This document shows, in pieces, positions 8,686 to 20,600 of a stretch of DNA of 43,331 bases. Numbering within the stretch: position 1 is the stretch's first letter; the number at the start of each line of letters is the position of its first letter. Origin of the DNA: a virus. Under the pieces are notes generated by a model. That model was not told where the DNA came from. It worked only from the letters and a program-made list of their open reading frames with translations, and ran no database searches. The stretch is taken from positions 1 to 43,331 of IMG/VR virus record IMGVR_UViG_3300044530_000359, one strand, 5' to 3'. Made by a program: the position numbers and the translations under genes.

Positions 8686-9867
8686 ATGGCAACTCCCCCT
8701 ACCGCAACCCCAGGTATGACCACCACCGCTGGTGGTACAACCTCATCTGGTTTATCTGATTGGGCGCAACCATACATTGTTGGCACGGCCACTGATCCCG
8801 GATACCTCACAAAAGCCAAGGCTCTTGGCAACAAGGGGTATGAGGCTTATGGTGGGCCATTGACTGCTGGTACGTCCGATCTTCAGACAAAGGCATTCCA
8901 GGGCATTGGCGGTCTGTCGGTTCCCGGCTCAATCAATCAGGCCACAACCACGGCTGGCAATGTGGCAAATCGATTTGCAGGGATGAATTTTGACCCAACG
9001 CAGTTTGGGAGTCAGTTTTCAGCACCGGGCGCATATCAGACAGGTCAATTTGACACCGACACGTTTGGCGCAGAACAGGCCCAACAGTACATGAACCCGT
9101 ACTTACAGGCCGCATTAAATCCTCAGTTGGAAGAGGCCCGTAGACAATCCCAGATTACCCAGTTGGGAAACCAAGCCAAGGCAACTCAGGCTGGAGCGTT
9201 TGGCGGGTCACGCCAAGCTTTGATGGATGCAGAAACTCAAAGGGCTTTGGGGACTAACCTTGCCAACATCACCGGGCAGGGCTACAACACGGCCTATGAC
9301 AAGGCTATGGCTCAGTTCAACGCTGACCAAGCCCGTCAGATGCAAGTCCAGCAAGCCGGGGAGCAGTCCAGACAGTTTGGCGCAGGTCAAGGTATGACAG
9401 CCGCCCAACAGGCCGCTCAGTACGGTTTGGCAGGACAGCAAGAGGCAGAGAAGTCCAAGCAGTTTGGTGCAAACTACGGCCTGGAATCCTTGAAGAATCA
9501 ACTTGCCGCCGCACAGGCGCAGGGTCAGTTGGGCCTTACCGAGAACACGGCCAACCTTGCCAATCTCCAGCAACAACTCACTGCGGGGGATGTACAGCGC
9601 AAGATTGAGGCCGAGGGGGTTAAGGCTGACCTGGACGAATTCAACGTGCAGCGTGAGTTCCCGTATAAACAGATTCAGTTCCAACGGGACATTCTGTCGG
9701 GCCTGCCGGTATCTGCGATCACATCCCAGGCTCCACAGATGAATGATGTGGCGGCATTGGTTGCAAGCATGGGTGGCATGTCTAAGATGATTTCAACTGC
9801 ACAGGGCGATCCTTCTGTGAAGAAACTTCTCAAATACCTGGGGCTTGACCTAGACGAGGCTGTGTAA
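8686..9867 (+). CDS. Putative internal/DNA-ejection virion protein
   Basis: This 393-residue protein is Gln/Ala-rich and mostly helical from residue 130 on, with the stretch Y-M-N-P-Y-L-Q-A-A-L-N-P-Q-L-E-E-A-R-R, then a Q-A-G-A-F-G-G-S-R-Q-A segment and long heptad-like runs. Proteins with this style precede polyvalent proteins in many podophage-like genomes and are thought to be ejected with DNA; that role is inferred. A GAGG ribosome site is separated from the ATG by a GTTTAAAC octamer (8678-8685), which thus forms the whole spacer. The stop overlaps the next start by one base (TAATG). Confidence 0.72.
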   Translation: MATPPTATPGMTTTAGGTTSSGLSDWAQPYIVGTATDPGYLTKAKALGNKGYEAYGGPLTAGTSDLQTKAFQGIGGLSVPGSINQATTTAGNVANRFAGMNFDPTQFGSQFSAPGAYQTGQFDTDTFGAEQAQQYMNPYLQAALNPQLEEARRQSQITQLGNQAKATQAGAFGGSRQALMDAETQRALGTNLANITGQGYNTAYDKAMAQFNADQARQMQVQQAGEQSRQFGAGQGMTAAQQAAQYGLAGQQEAEKSKQFGANYGLESLKNQLAAAQAQGQLGLTENTANLANLQQQLTAGDVQRKIEAEGVKADLDEFNVQREFPYKQIQFQRDILSGLPVSAITSQAPQMNDVAALVASMGGMSKMISTAQGDPSVKKLLKYLGLDLDEAV

Positions 9868-11684
9868 TGAATCTGATACAAGTACAAGACCGCTTAAAGG
9901 ACATGCCTACACAGGCAATCATGTCCTATGCCAATGGATCAAACCCGGACGTACCTCCGTACCTTGCCCTGGGTGAATTGAACCGCAGAAAGCAGATGGA
10001 GCAAAAGCAGGTACAGGCTCCTCAAGGCACGGTCAAAGATCAGATTGAGCAGTCCGTCAAGCTTGCCCAAGCCCAGAAGGCCGCACAGGCCCAGGGTCAG
10101 CAGAAGATGACTGAGGCCATGGGAGCACAGCAAACCCCCGTACCCGGTGGCACACCTCAACCACAGGAGCAACCTGAAGCGGGTATTGCCCAATTACCCA
10201 CAGGCCCCATGAATTTCCGTGATGGCGGGATTGTTTCATTTGCTGACAACCCAGATCAACCCGTTGGTCAAAACATGCCATCGGACGAGGAAGAGAAGGA
10301 CAGACGGCGTAGTGCAGACAGAAGGGCGCTGGCAACCATTCCAGCTTTCTTGTTAGATGAAATTCAGGCTCCTGTTAGAGGTGCGGCTAACGTGCTTGGG
10401 GCATCTGCATCTGGGGTGCAAAATTTTGCCAATCGTGTGGTCAATGCGCTGGCTGGTACAAACTTGGCCGAGAACCTTGATTACAACCCAAATATAAAAC
10501 TTCGCCCTCTTCGGGAAAAGCGTGACCAACCTGCGTCATCAGATCTGGAGACATCACGATATAGGCCAGAAGGCACTGATCGCCCCTCAGAGTCTGCGTC
10601 TGCTGTAAAAGCAATGATTGAGGGAACTCAACTTGGGCAAGCACCCGGCGCACAGCGTGGATCAGGCCCCCGTCCTCCCAGTGCTGGTGGCGGCAGAGCG
10701 CCCGGTGGAGCGCCACAGGCTGGTGGGCCACCCGTTGCTGTGGATCCATATGCCGAACTGATGCAACAAGTCAAAGGTCAGACTGTACAGTTGCCAAAAA
10801 ACCCCGATGAGCTTCGGGCTGAACGGGCTAAGACTGATCCATATTTAAACACTCTACCCGGCTCAAAGCTGGAAGAACTGCACGCCAAGATTGCACAACG
10901 AGACGAGGAAGACCGGGCAACATTCCTTAAAAACGAAGAGCTACGCAAGCAGGGACGTTTAAACAGGGGCTTGATGGCTGGTGCAGAAGCTACCCGAGGC
11001 CAGGGTGGTCTTGGTGCTTTGGGTTCATTCTTCATGGGGTTCAACAAAGCCAATGAGGCCGAAGATGAATCTGCAATGTCACGCATGGATGCCCAGCGGA
11101 AGCTGGAGCGTCAGCAGGAAGTTCTGCGTGCGGAGGTGCTGTCAAAGGTGGAGGATGCCAGGATTGCCCGTTCAGAGGGCCAGTTCAAGGAGGCCGCAGG
11201 TTACGAGAAAGATGCCGCCAACGCTCAAAACCAACTCAGCCAACTCAAGCTTACTCAACTGACCAGCCTTGCCCAGGCTGTGGAAACACGCCGCCACAAC
11301 ATTGCAACCGAAGAAGGCCAACGAGAGCAGTTGAGATACACCCGTATGGCCGCAGCAAAAGGCCCAGAGATTGAGCAGGTGTTTAACTTCCTTGCCAAAC
11401 AATTCCCAGACAAAGATCCTGCCGCTTTGTTGGAAATGGCCGTTAAGAATACCCGCCCAGGCATTGCTGGTGATGCGGCTGCAAACACAAAATTGATTGG
11501 CGCAGAAGCGGACATACGGAAAAAATACGCAGGGCAAAAATCGGTTTTGACGGGCAATGCATTGGCAAAGATAGTGGCTTTGGAGAAGCAAGAGATTGAG
11601 GATCTGCGTAGATCAGCCCAGGGAATTGGTGGGTTAGACGCATCAGACCCTAACGCTGGTTTCACTATCAAAAGCGTAAAGTAA
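9867..11684 (+). CDS. Internal virion protein, coiled-coil rich
   Basis: This 605-residue protein has an N-terminal helical domain (L-I-Q-V-Q-D-R-L-K-D-M-P, then Y-L-A-L-G-E-L-N-R-R) and a Gln-rich segment. These are followed by a short conserved F-R-D-G-G-I-V-S-F-A motif (about residue 115), a Pro/Gly-rich linker (about 235-290) and long coiled-coil helices (about 330-600). It is transcribed with the upstream and downstream internal-protein genes. I infer a scaffold or ejected core protein; no catalytic motif is visible. A GTTTAAAC lies at 10957-10964 in the frame encoding R-L-N-R, using the TTA leucine codon. Confidence 0.72.
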   Translation: MNLIQVQDRLKDMPTQAIMSYANGSNPDVPPYLALGELNRRKQMEQKQVQAPQGTVKDQIEQSVKLAQAQKAAQAQGQQKMTEAMGAQQTPVPGGTPQPQEQPEAGIAQLPTGPMNFRDGGIVSFADNPDQPVGQNMPSDEEEKDRRRSADRRALATIPAFLLDEIQAPVRGAANVLGASASGVQNFANRVVNALAGTNLAENLDYNPNIKLRPLREKRDQPASSDLETSRYRPEGTDRPSESASAVKAMIEGTQLGQAPGAQRGSGPRPPSAGGGRAPGGAPQAGGPPVAVDPYAELMQQVKGQTVQLPKNPDELRAERAKTDPYLNTLPGSKLEELHAKIAQRDEEDRATFLKNEELRKQGRLNRGLMAGAEATRGQGGLGALGSFFMGFNKANEAEDESAMSRMDAQRKLERQQEVLRAEVLSKVEDARIARSEGQFKEAAGYEKDAANAQNQLSQLKLTQLTSLAQAVETRRHNIATEEGQREQLRYTRMAAAKGPEIEQVFNFLAKQFPDKDPAALLEMAVKNTRPGIAGDAAANTKLIGAEADIRKKYAGQKSVLTGNALAKIVALEKQEIEDLRRSAQGIGGLDASDPNAGFTIKSVK

Positions 11685-11687
11685 AAA

Positions 11688-14600
11688 ATGCGTACTTATG
11701 AAATTGCTGCGCCCGATGGTAAGACGTATGAGATCGAAGGCCCAGAAGGCGCAACAAAGGCGCAACTTGTGCAGTTCTTGCTTGCCAAGAATCCATACGC
11801 AGGTCAAACAACTCAGGAACTCAAAGAAGCCCCAAGTGCTCCATCCAAACTCAAGGATGTGGGCATTGCCGCCCTCACGGGCTTGGCAGGTGGCGCTCAG
11901 TCCCTGACTGACCTATTTGGCGCAGGGAACATTGCATCCAGGGGTCTATCCAGCGTTCAGCAATCAGCGCAGGAAGGTCTGTCAGAGGCCCGTAAGGCAG
12001 AGATTGCCAGGGACGAAGAACTGAAGAAACGTGCCGAAGGTAGCTTCCTGGACGAGGCTGGTGCTGGCTTTCGCTCCTTTGCCAACGCCCCATTGCAGGA
12101 GGGCATCCAAGCCCTCTTTTCATCCGCTCCAATCATTGCCGCAGGCGCTTTGACAGGCGGTGCTGGTGCTGTCCCATTGACTGCCGCCCGTGCTGGTCTT
12201 GCCGCCCGTGCGGCACAGGCTGGACGAGTTGCCACAAGCGGCACAGGCGTTGGTGCTTTGATGGGCCTGGGTGGTCAGAAGGGTCAGGACTATGAGGCGG
12301 TCAAACGGGAACTGATGGCCCGTGGCATGCCAGAACCCGAAGCAGAGGCCAAGGCCCAAGAGGCGGCGGCTTACAGTCTTCAGAACCTACCCCGTCAAGC
12401 TGTTGCCGCTGGTGCTGGCGCATTAGAAGGCCGGTACGGTGTTGAGGGTGCGCTGTCCAACTTTATGAAACAACGAGCAGCCACTGCCGCTGCCGGTAAA
12501 GCGTTTACACCTGAACTGCCTCCTGGCTATGGCAAGGCCGCAGTTTCATCAATATTCGGTGAGGTGATCCCCGAAGGTATTCAGGCCGCTACAGGGCAAG
12601 TGGGTACTAACATTGCTTTGACGCAAGCAGGCATACCAACTGATGCCCTGAAAGGTGTAACCAGCGCAGTGGCCCATGATGCCGCTGTTGCCGCTTTGCT
12701 TGGCACGGCAGTGACCCCGTTCCAGAAAATCAACATGGTTCGGGAATTCAATCAGACAATGGTTGAAAGACAGCAGAAGGCGATTGAGGAAGATGCCAAG
12801 AGGCGGGAAGAGTTTGAGCGCAAGAGGCAGGAAGAAATTGCCAAGACCCGCCAAGAGTTGGGCATACAAGAGAAGCCGCCATTGCTTCTGGAGTCAGACC
12901 TGTACAAGGATGAAAAGACAGGGGAACTCAAGTCCAAAACCAAGCTGGATGTTGCACCTCCCGTCACCGATCCATTGATTAACCCATTGGGCAACCTGAC
13001 CAAGGATGAACTTGGTCAGGCTGTTGGTGTGTCTGATGTTTACAAGTTTGTAGACAATTACCGCCGAAAAAACAATTTACCCAAGCTTGAAACTTATTCC
13101 ATTGAAGACCTGAAGGATGCCCAGCCGGGATTGGCAGAGGTTGGGGAGAAGGGTTCGCTTGAGTCAATCCTGACGTTTAAAACAGGGTACGAGGCTAACA
13201 CACCAATATCTGCTGACAATGTTTTAGACATTGCGCTACAGAAGAATGTTGAAACGGGAACCAAAGGGTGGAGTGACTTCTTGGCCCGGACAACAGGCAA
13301 CAACTCCCTGGACACCATGTCTGGCCCTGAGTTGCTTGCAGTCTCACAGGCTTTAAGCAGATTGCCAGACTCAAAGCCAGAATCTGCGCCCATTGTTTTG
13401 CCCGAAGGCACTAACGCCAAACTGTTTAAACAAAGCCAATATGACAGCGCAGTCCGGGCCGTTGATACGGCTTTGTCCGGTCAGGGGATAAAGCTTACCC
13501 CTGGGCCAATGACTGAAACGGAAACGCTGGACGTAATCAAGCAGGCAACTGGCCTGACCTTGGACAAGCACGCCAAGGCCATTCTGGACACCGCAGTCAA
13601 GCAAGGTGACTTTGACCTGGAGATGACCCCGAAGTACGAGGTGACTGACCCGGCCACTGGTGTCAGGGTTGGTGACTTGTACGAAACCCGTAAAGAAGCG
13701 CAGACCGCTGCCAAGCCCAAAGGTTTAAACGTCAATGAGGTGACGGAATCCGCAGTTGTTGCGCCCAAGACCGCCACCACCTTGCCTGAAGACTTTGACA
13801 TCCAAGAAGGCGAGTTCAAGGCTGGCGAAGCACCCGAAAGCTTTGACATCATGGCCGGGAACACGGTTCTTGCCAATACAGCATCCTATGAAGATGCCGC
13901 AGGAAGAATCGAAGGATTTACCAAAGTAAGAAAACGGATGGCTGACCAAGAAATAGCCAAGATTACAAAACTGCAAGAAGAAATTGCCAACAGCCAGAAT
14001 GACCTTGAGCAAATGGAGGCCAGGGGTGAGGCAAACACTCAGGCTTACATCAATGCCCGTGGCGCTCATGCAAGACTGCTTAAAGAGCAGGAAGCCAAAA
14101 CAAACGAAGCATTTGACAGGGCGGGTGAATATGACCCGGAAACAACCCCAATTTCCATCAAGCCCCGCAAGCTGACCCCTGTTCGCCGCCGGGGCCATAC
14201 CGTTCTCCAGAAGGGCGTGCCGTCTGCCACCTTCCCAACCAGAGAGGCCGCAGAAGAACATATCCTCGCCAACCTGACTGACCAGCAACTCAAGAAGCTG
14301 ACCAAGACTACGGGCGAGAAGAGGTCTGCTTTTGAGGTATTTGGCAGGGAGATACTGGACGAGCAAGGCCGTCCGGTAGAGGTTGATGTTTACTCAAAAC
14401 GCAGGACGCTGGCAAGACGGGCGTTGGCCGAGTTGCAGGCCCGTGAGGACAAGAAGGCCGGGGTCACCAAAGGCTTTGCGGTCAAACGCTCTGAGATTGA
14501 GGGAGAGCCAGAGGTTTCCCAGGAAGTCAAAGACAAAATTACCGAACTGGAGAAGTTTTTGCTCCCAGCCCTGCGAAAGCTGGGTTTAAACGATGTCGCC

Positions 14601-17600
14601 CTGAAGATCGAGCAATCCATCGCAGGTGGTAGGGCAGGTGGCTCCTACTACAAGAGCCTGATCAAGATTGCCATGGACGAGAAGAACCCTCTGTTGACCA
14701 TGCGCCATGAGGCGTTGCATGCCTTGAAGGATCTAAAGTTCTTTACACCACAGCAATGGGCCACTCTGGAGCGTAAGGCCCGAACAGAATGGGTGGGCAA
14801 GTACCTGCGTCAGCGTAATGCTGATGGAGAGCCAATCAAGCCCGGTGAGACATCCCGCTACGATGCCTACGAGTACATGAACATCATTGAACCGACTGTG
14901 TTCAATGAGCAGAACCCTGACAAGCCACAGAGAACGGTCATGTCCCAAGCGGACTTCATGGACTTGATCATTGAGGAAGCAATTGCTGATGCGTTTGCCG
15001 ACTTCACTGTAAACAAACCCCCACCTGGGATGATCGCTGCGCTGATGCAGCGTTTAAACAAATTCTTTGAAGCTCTGCGTAATGCCATGGCTGGCGCTGG
15101 GTTCCAGACAGTGGATGACATCTTTGGCAAGGTTGAGGCTGGTGAGTTGAAAGCCCTGGGTCAAGGTCCCGCTGGAGCCAAAGCAAAGCTTTCGGTGACT
15201 GCCGAGAAGGTTGAAGAAGTTGACCCCAATGATGTTGGCAATATTGTCACCAATAGCGCATACAAAGATGCTGGTGTTAATGTACTAGGCTCTCAGATTG
15301 AAAAAACATCTAAGCCATTAGAAGTTGATGATGTTGGCAAATTGTTTGACGATGCGTATATGGCAGAGTTTGGCAAAGCAGGCGATTGGCGCAACCCCGT
15401 TGATTTTAAACGTGCTGTAGTGCAGGCTGTAGATGAGCTTAAAGTCCAAATGCAGCAGGCAAAATCTGGTCTAGATTGGTATGACGAGGATGTTGCTGAA
15501 GCGTTTAAACTTACCCAGCGTTACATACCAAGTTTAAAAAATCCTGAAAAGCGTGCTTTGTTTTCGGTTATTGCAGGGATCATGTCCCCCAGCACTAACG
15601 CAAGAGACAACTGGGTAATTGCCGCCCAAGCCTATCAGCACTATGAAAAAACAGGAACTTTGCCTGGAACCAATCCTGCAACAGGTGGGCTTTGGATGGG
15701 TGGCCTGGAATCGGCCAACAAGAAAAAGCAATTGGACATGCTTAACGCAATGCTTCAACCAAAATCAAAAGGTGGCTTGGGTGAGAAGGGCGCTGTTGAA
15801 TGGTTGCAGGGCGTGCATACAGTTGCAGAAATAACAAGTTTTCGCTCTAAATACGGCGGCATGGGCAAGTCTAGTACCGGCGGCAAAGCAACAGATATTC
15901 TGCCCGGTTTCACAGCCTTTGGCCCAAAAGTTGGGCCATTCGTTATGAACATAAATGGTATACACGAAGTAACTGTTGATGTGTGGATGACACGCACCTT
16001 CAATAGATATTTTGGACAAATGATGGGGCCTGATGGTAAGATGGTTCGTGCCCCAACAGAGCCACAACGTGTTGCAATTAAAAACCTCGCAGTTTTAGCA
16101 GCACAGCAACTTGGCATCAAGCCTTACCAAGTGCAGTCAATGCTTTGGTTCATGGAGCAGCAAATATTTAACAAGCTTGGAACAGGAGCGAAAAGCTATG
16201 GGTTCAGTGACGGGGCAACCAAGTTCAGCGAAACGCAGGAAGGAGCTGGAGTATCAAAAGTGCCTCCTGCAAACATCGGCGCTAATGCGACTGCGAACAA
16301 ACCAACCAGAAAGCAAGCTGTCGGATCTGGCGTTCAAGCGGGTAAACTCTCAGTTAGATCAACTGGACAAGAAGTAACAGATGAAAACATACGATCTGCA
16401 AAACCTACCGTTCGACCCAGCGGTGGAGGCAATGAAAAAATCAACTACGGGCCGAAGTACTCCCTCAGAGGGGACATCCGATCTTATAGAGCAGGTGATG
16501 AAGAGACACCAACTCACACGGCAAGAAGCCTTGGAGATGCTGGAGGCGTTCGGGTCTTAGGCGCAAAGCCTATAACGCAGTACACCCCTGCTAACTCATT
16601 CAAAGGTATTGTTAGCCAATACGGGTATCAATCCCCTGCGTTTTATGAAATCAGCGGCAAAGACGCTGATGTGTACGAGCGAGCAATACAAGACGCAAAA
16701 AATTCCAGCCCTTATGGTGCGGCTGTCTACGTCTACCCCGTAGATGAATACGCAAACATGCGCCTCTTTTTGACAGAAGATGGCAAGTCTGGATTTGCCC
16801 TAAAAGGCGATGACATCGTTTCAGTCTTCTCTGGGCCACCACACAAAGGCTCTGTCAATTCCTCAATTCAACTGGCCGTCCAAGAAGGTGGCAGAAGGCT
16901 TGATGCGTTTGATACTGTACTCACAGACATCTATCATGCCAACGGCTTCCAAATTGTTGGGCGCATGAACTGGAATGAAGAGTACAAGCCTGATGATTGG
17001 GACAAACAAACATTTTCAAAATTTAACAGTGGTGAGCCTGATGTTGTTTACATGGCCTACAACCCAGATGACAACAGAACGATATTTGAGAACCCAGGTG
17101 AATATTTTGATGACCCTGATGAGCTTGCACAAGCTCAAAGGGACGCTGTAAACGCATACTACAACGAAGGAACTGGCTATGGATCTGCACAGCAAGCTGA
17201 AGCGTCTAGAAGACTCAAAGCCCAAACGGGAACAGTTTCAGGGCAAAGAGGAGTTCGAAGAGGCGTACAACTACTGGATGAACAGACAAGGGCAAAGTAT
17301 CCCGGTCTTGAGGAACCTGTTAAAGGGTTACCAGCAACGGTAAAGGTTGACGGCGTTGATGTGACGTTTGGCCCCTACATTCCCGCACGGGAGGCGGCGG
17401 TTTTGTACGCTGAAGAGTCTGGTCTGCCTTACCGACAGCAATCAAGCTATCACAAGCTTGACCCAGAGTTCTCCAAAATGCTGGCAAGTTCTTATGCCCG
17501 GATGATTGATGAGCCGAATGCTCCTCAAGTCAAGGCCGCATACAAAGCATGGGCAGATGAAACTATTGCCCAGTACAAAGCAATGCTCAAGACGGGCATC

Positions 17601-20600
17601 ACGGTTGAGTTTTTTCCGGATGCCATAGACACCTACGGCAACCCAAGAAATTCCATACTGGATGTTTTAAACAACAACCATCTGTATGTGTTCCCTGCTG
17701 ATGGCGGGTTTGGCAAAGACGCAATCACTGACGAGCAGATAAGGAGCAATCCTGCGCTGGCATTGACCGACATCGTTATTTCTGGCCGCAGGGCCAGGGT
17801 GGTCGAGGTGTTCCGTGCTACACATGATTTCTACGGTCATATCAAAGAAGGCTTTGGCTTCCGTGCCGAAGGTGAAGAGAACGCATTCCAATCGCATGTA
17901 AGAATGTATTCTCCTTTGGCCGCACGGGCCATGACAGCAGGAACCCGTGGACAAAACTCTGAGGTGAACTTTGGCCCCAATGCTGACTTCAACAAAACAG
18001 CATCTGGCAAGGACACAAAATACGCAGATCAAAAGATTGGTTTATTGCCTGAATGGGCATCGACCATGGAGATTGAGCCTGACATAGTCGCAGAACCTGC
18101 GTCTGTAGTAACGGGCGTTGTTTTAGGAACCCTGCAACCTGGGGCGGCAAGCTTCAAGGGCGCTCACTATGGAAACGCCAAGGTAAACACCCTCAATGGC
18201 GACAAGTATGGCACTGGCATCCGTGGCGCAGAAAGCAAACGGCTGGCCCAAAGCAATGACGAGCGCATCAATCGCCGGGTTTATTTCTATACCCAAAAAC
18301 CAGACGGAACCATGCCTATACCGGAAGCCGGTCTGGGTCAGTACGTTTACACGCAGCAGTTTGACAACATTCTTCCTCCGGGCGTAGAGAGCGACAGACT
18401 GTCTGATCAAGCCAAAGGCAACTCAAATGATTTTGAATCATTGGTTGTAGACGCTGGCTACGATGGATATGCCATTCCTGATATGGGCATGATGGTTGTC
18501 CTAAATCACAACGCACCTGTTCAGTACCGTGGAACCCGTTCTGAAATGGCAGAGCGGGGCGAGAAGTTGAGCATCCGTCCCCCGCCTTTGATTGGCCGGA
18601 TAGCCCCCAACACACCAGAATTTAAACGCTTCTTTGACGGCAGCAAGGCCATCAACGATGACGGCTCACCAAGACTGATGTTCCACGGGACAGTGGAAAC
18701 GCCGGGTGAAGAGGGTAATTTATTCAGCATCTTCAACCTGTCTGATGATGGGAAGCTTGGCTCTGGCGTTTACACAACCTCTGTGCCGGTCTACGCAGAA
18801 ACCTTTGGGTTCTCCCAGCCTGCGCTGATGCCTCTGTACTTGTCGGCCAAGAACCCCTACAACATCGATCTGGGGGACTTCCCAACCCGGATGAAGGGTG
18901 GCAACCTTGTCCTGACAGACGAGGCATTCAATGCCTTAGAAACACAGATGAAAGAGGCTGCTACCAAGCTGTCAGGTAAACGCCTGATGGACTTGGAGGG
19001 CAGTCAAGTAAGGAAGATGTTTGAGAAGGCTGGCTATGATTCCATCATTGCCAAGGACAGCTACGGCAACATCATTGAAGCCCTTGCGTTTAAACCTGAA
19101 CAGGTTAAGTCAGCCACAGGCAATGTGGGAACCTACGACCCCACCAACCCTGACATTCGCTACAGCCTGCGTGCGCCAACTTGGGTTCCACAAAACATTT
19201 GGGACATGCACGAAAAATTACGCAGGGCTGACGCAGAGGCTTCTGGTTATGTTAATTTACGAACAAACCAAAAAGGGCGTGTACCTAGCCCTGGCGCTTT
19301 GAAACGCAACCAGACAATGGCTTTTCGCAGACTTAACACAGCCATTGAAAATTATCTTAAAACAGATAACTTTGACGATGTTAATGCACTAATGGTGCAA
19401 ATGAATGAAGAAAGCGGAAGACGAGAGTCTGCATCTGATGAAAAGTTAAGCGTTCGCAACATCATCGGTGACCAGAAGGTCATTGACTTCTACATGACGA
19501 AGACCACGGCACGGGAGGAGAAGGGCCATGCGGCCCGTATGCTGGAGGCCATCACCCCGCCCACATACACATCTCTGCGTCAGATGTTTCTGAATCAGTA
19601 CGACTCACTGGCCCGGTTAGATAACCGCTATGCCAAGGCCAAGGGCATCGTGCGCTTAATGGCTGACTCCAGTGCAGAGGCGGCGGCGTTGATGTCTGAC
19701 ATGGCCGCTGGTGTGGCCGCAAGGGTTATCGGTATGGGTGGTAGCCCCGGTGGTGCTCCTGTGTACCGCAATGGCGCTACCTACATCGACAACAAGAACG
19801 GCACGATCAAAGGCCCCGCAGAAATCTTTGCGCCCCTTGCAAAGTACAACGACCCTGATATATACCGTGCCTATCAAGTCTGGGCTGGTGTAAAGCGTGG
19901 GTCACGTTACATGCAGAACCCTAACGGAACCTACGAAGAGAAGTTGTTCAACGGCAAGGATGACATTGCCTATGCAGATTTTCTCCTGACAAAGTTCCCT
20001 GAGTTTAAACAGGTGCAGGCCGATTGGAATGTTTACAACGATGGGCTTGTGGACTACATGGTCAGCACGGGTGTTATTTCCAAAGAGGGTGGTGAGAAGT
20101 TTAAAAAGCACGGGGATTACATCCCCTTCTACCGCCAACTTGAGGGTGAGGAAACCATTGGCCCGAAGGTGTTCCAGAACATCTCAGGGGTCAAGCCTCC
20201 CAAGAAGGCAAAGGGTAGTGAGGCCCCATTGGCCGACTTCCTTGAGACAGTTGTAAGGAACACACAAGCCGCCATTCAGTCGGGGATGAAGAATGCCGCC
20301 GCCGTCAGGACTGTGGACATGTTGGGTGAGTTGGGTGAAACAACTAAGATTGCCAAGCCTCAAGGCATCAATACCGTGTCCCTCCTGCGGGACGGTAAGG
20401 TTGAGCATTACCATGTAAACGACCCGCTGCTGGTGGATAGCCTGAAGAGTTTAAACCTTGCCAAGCTACCCGGCCTGGGATTCCTGTCAGGCCCTGCCAA
20501 TCTTCTGCGTTCTCTGGTGACCAAAGACCCAGGGTTCATGCTTGCCAACTTGATGCGTGACTCCATGTCTGCATGGGTGACCAGCGGCCAGAACTTCAAG

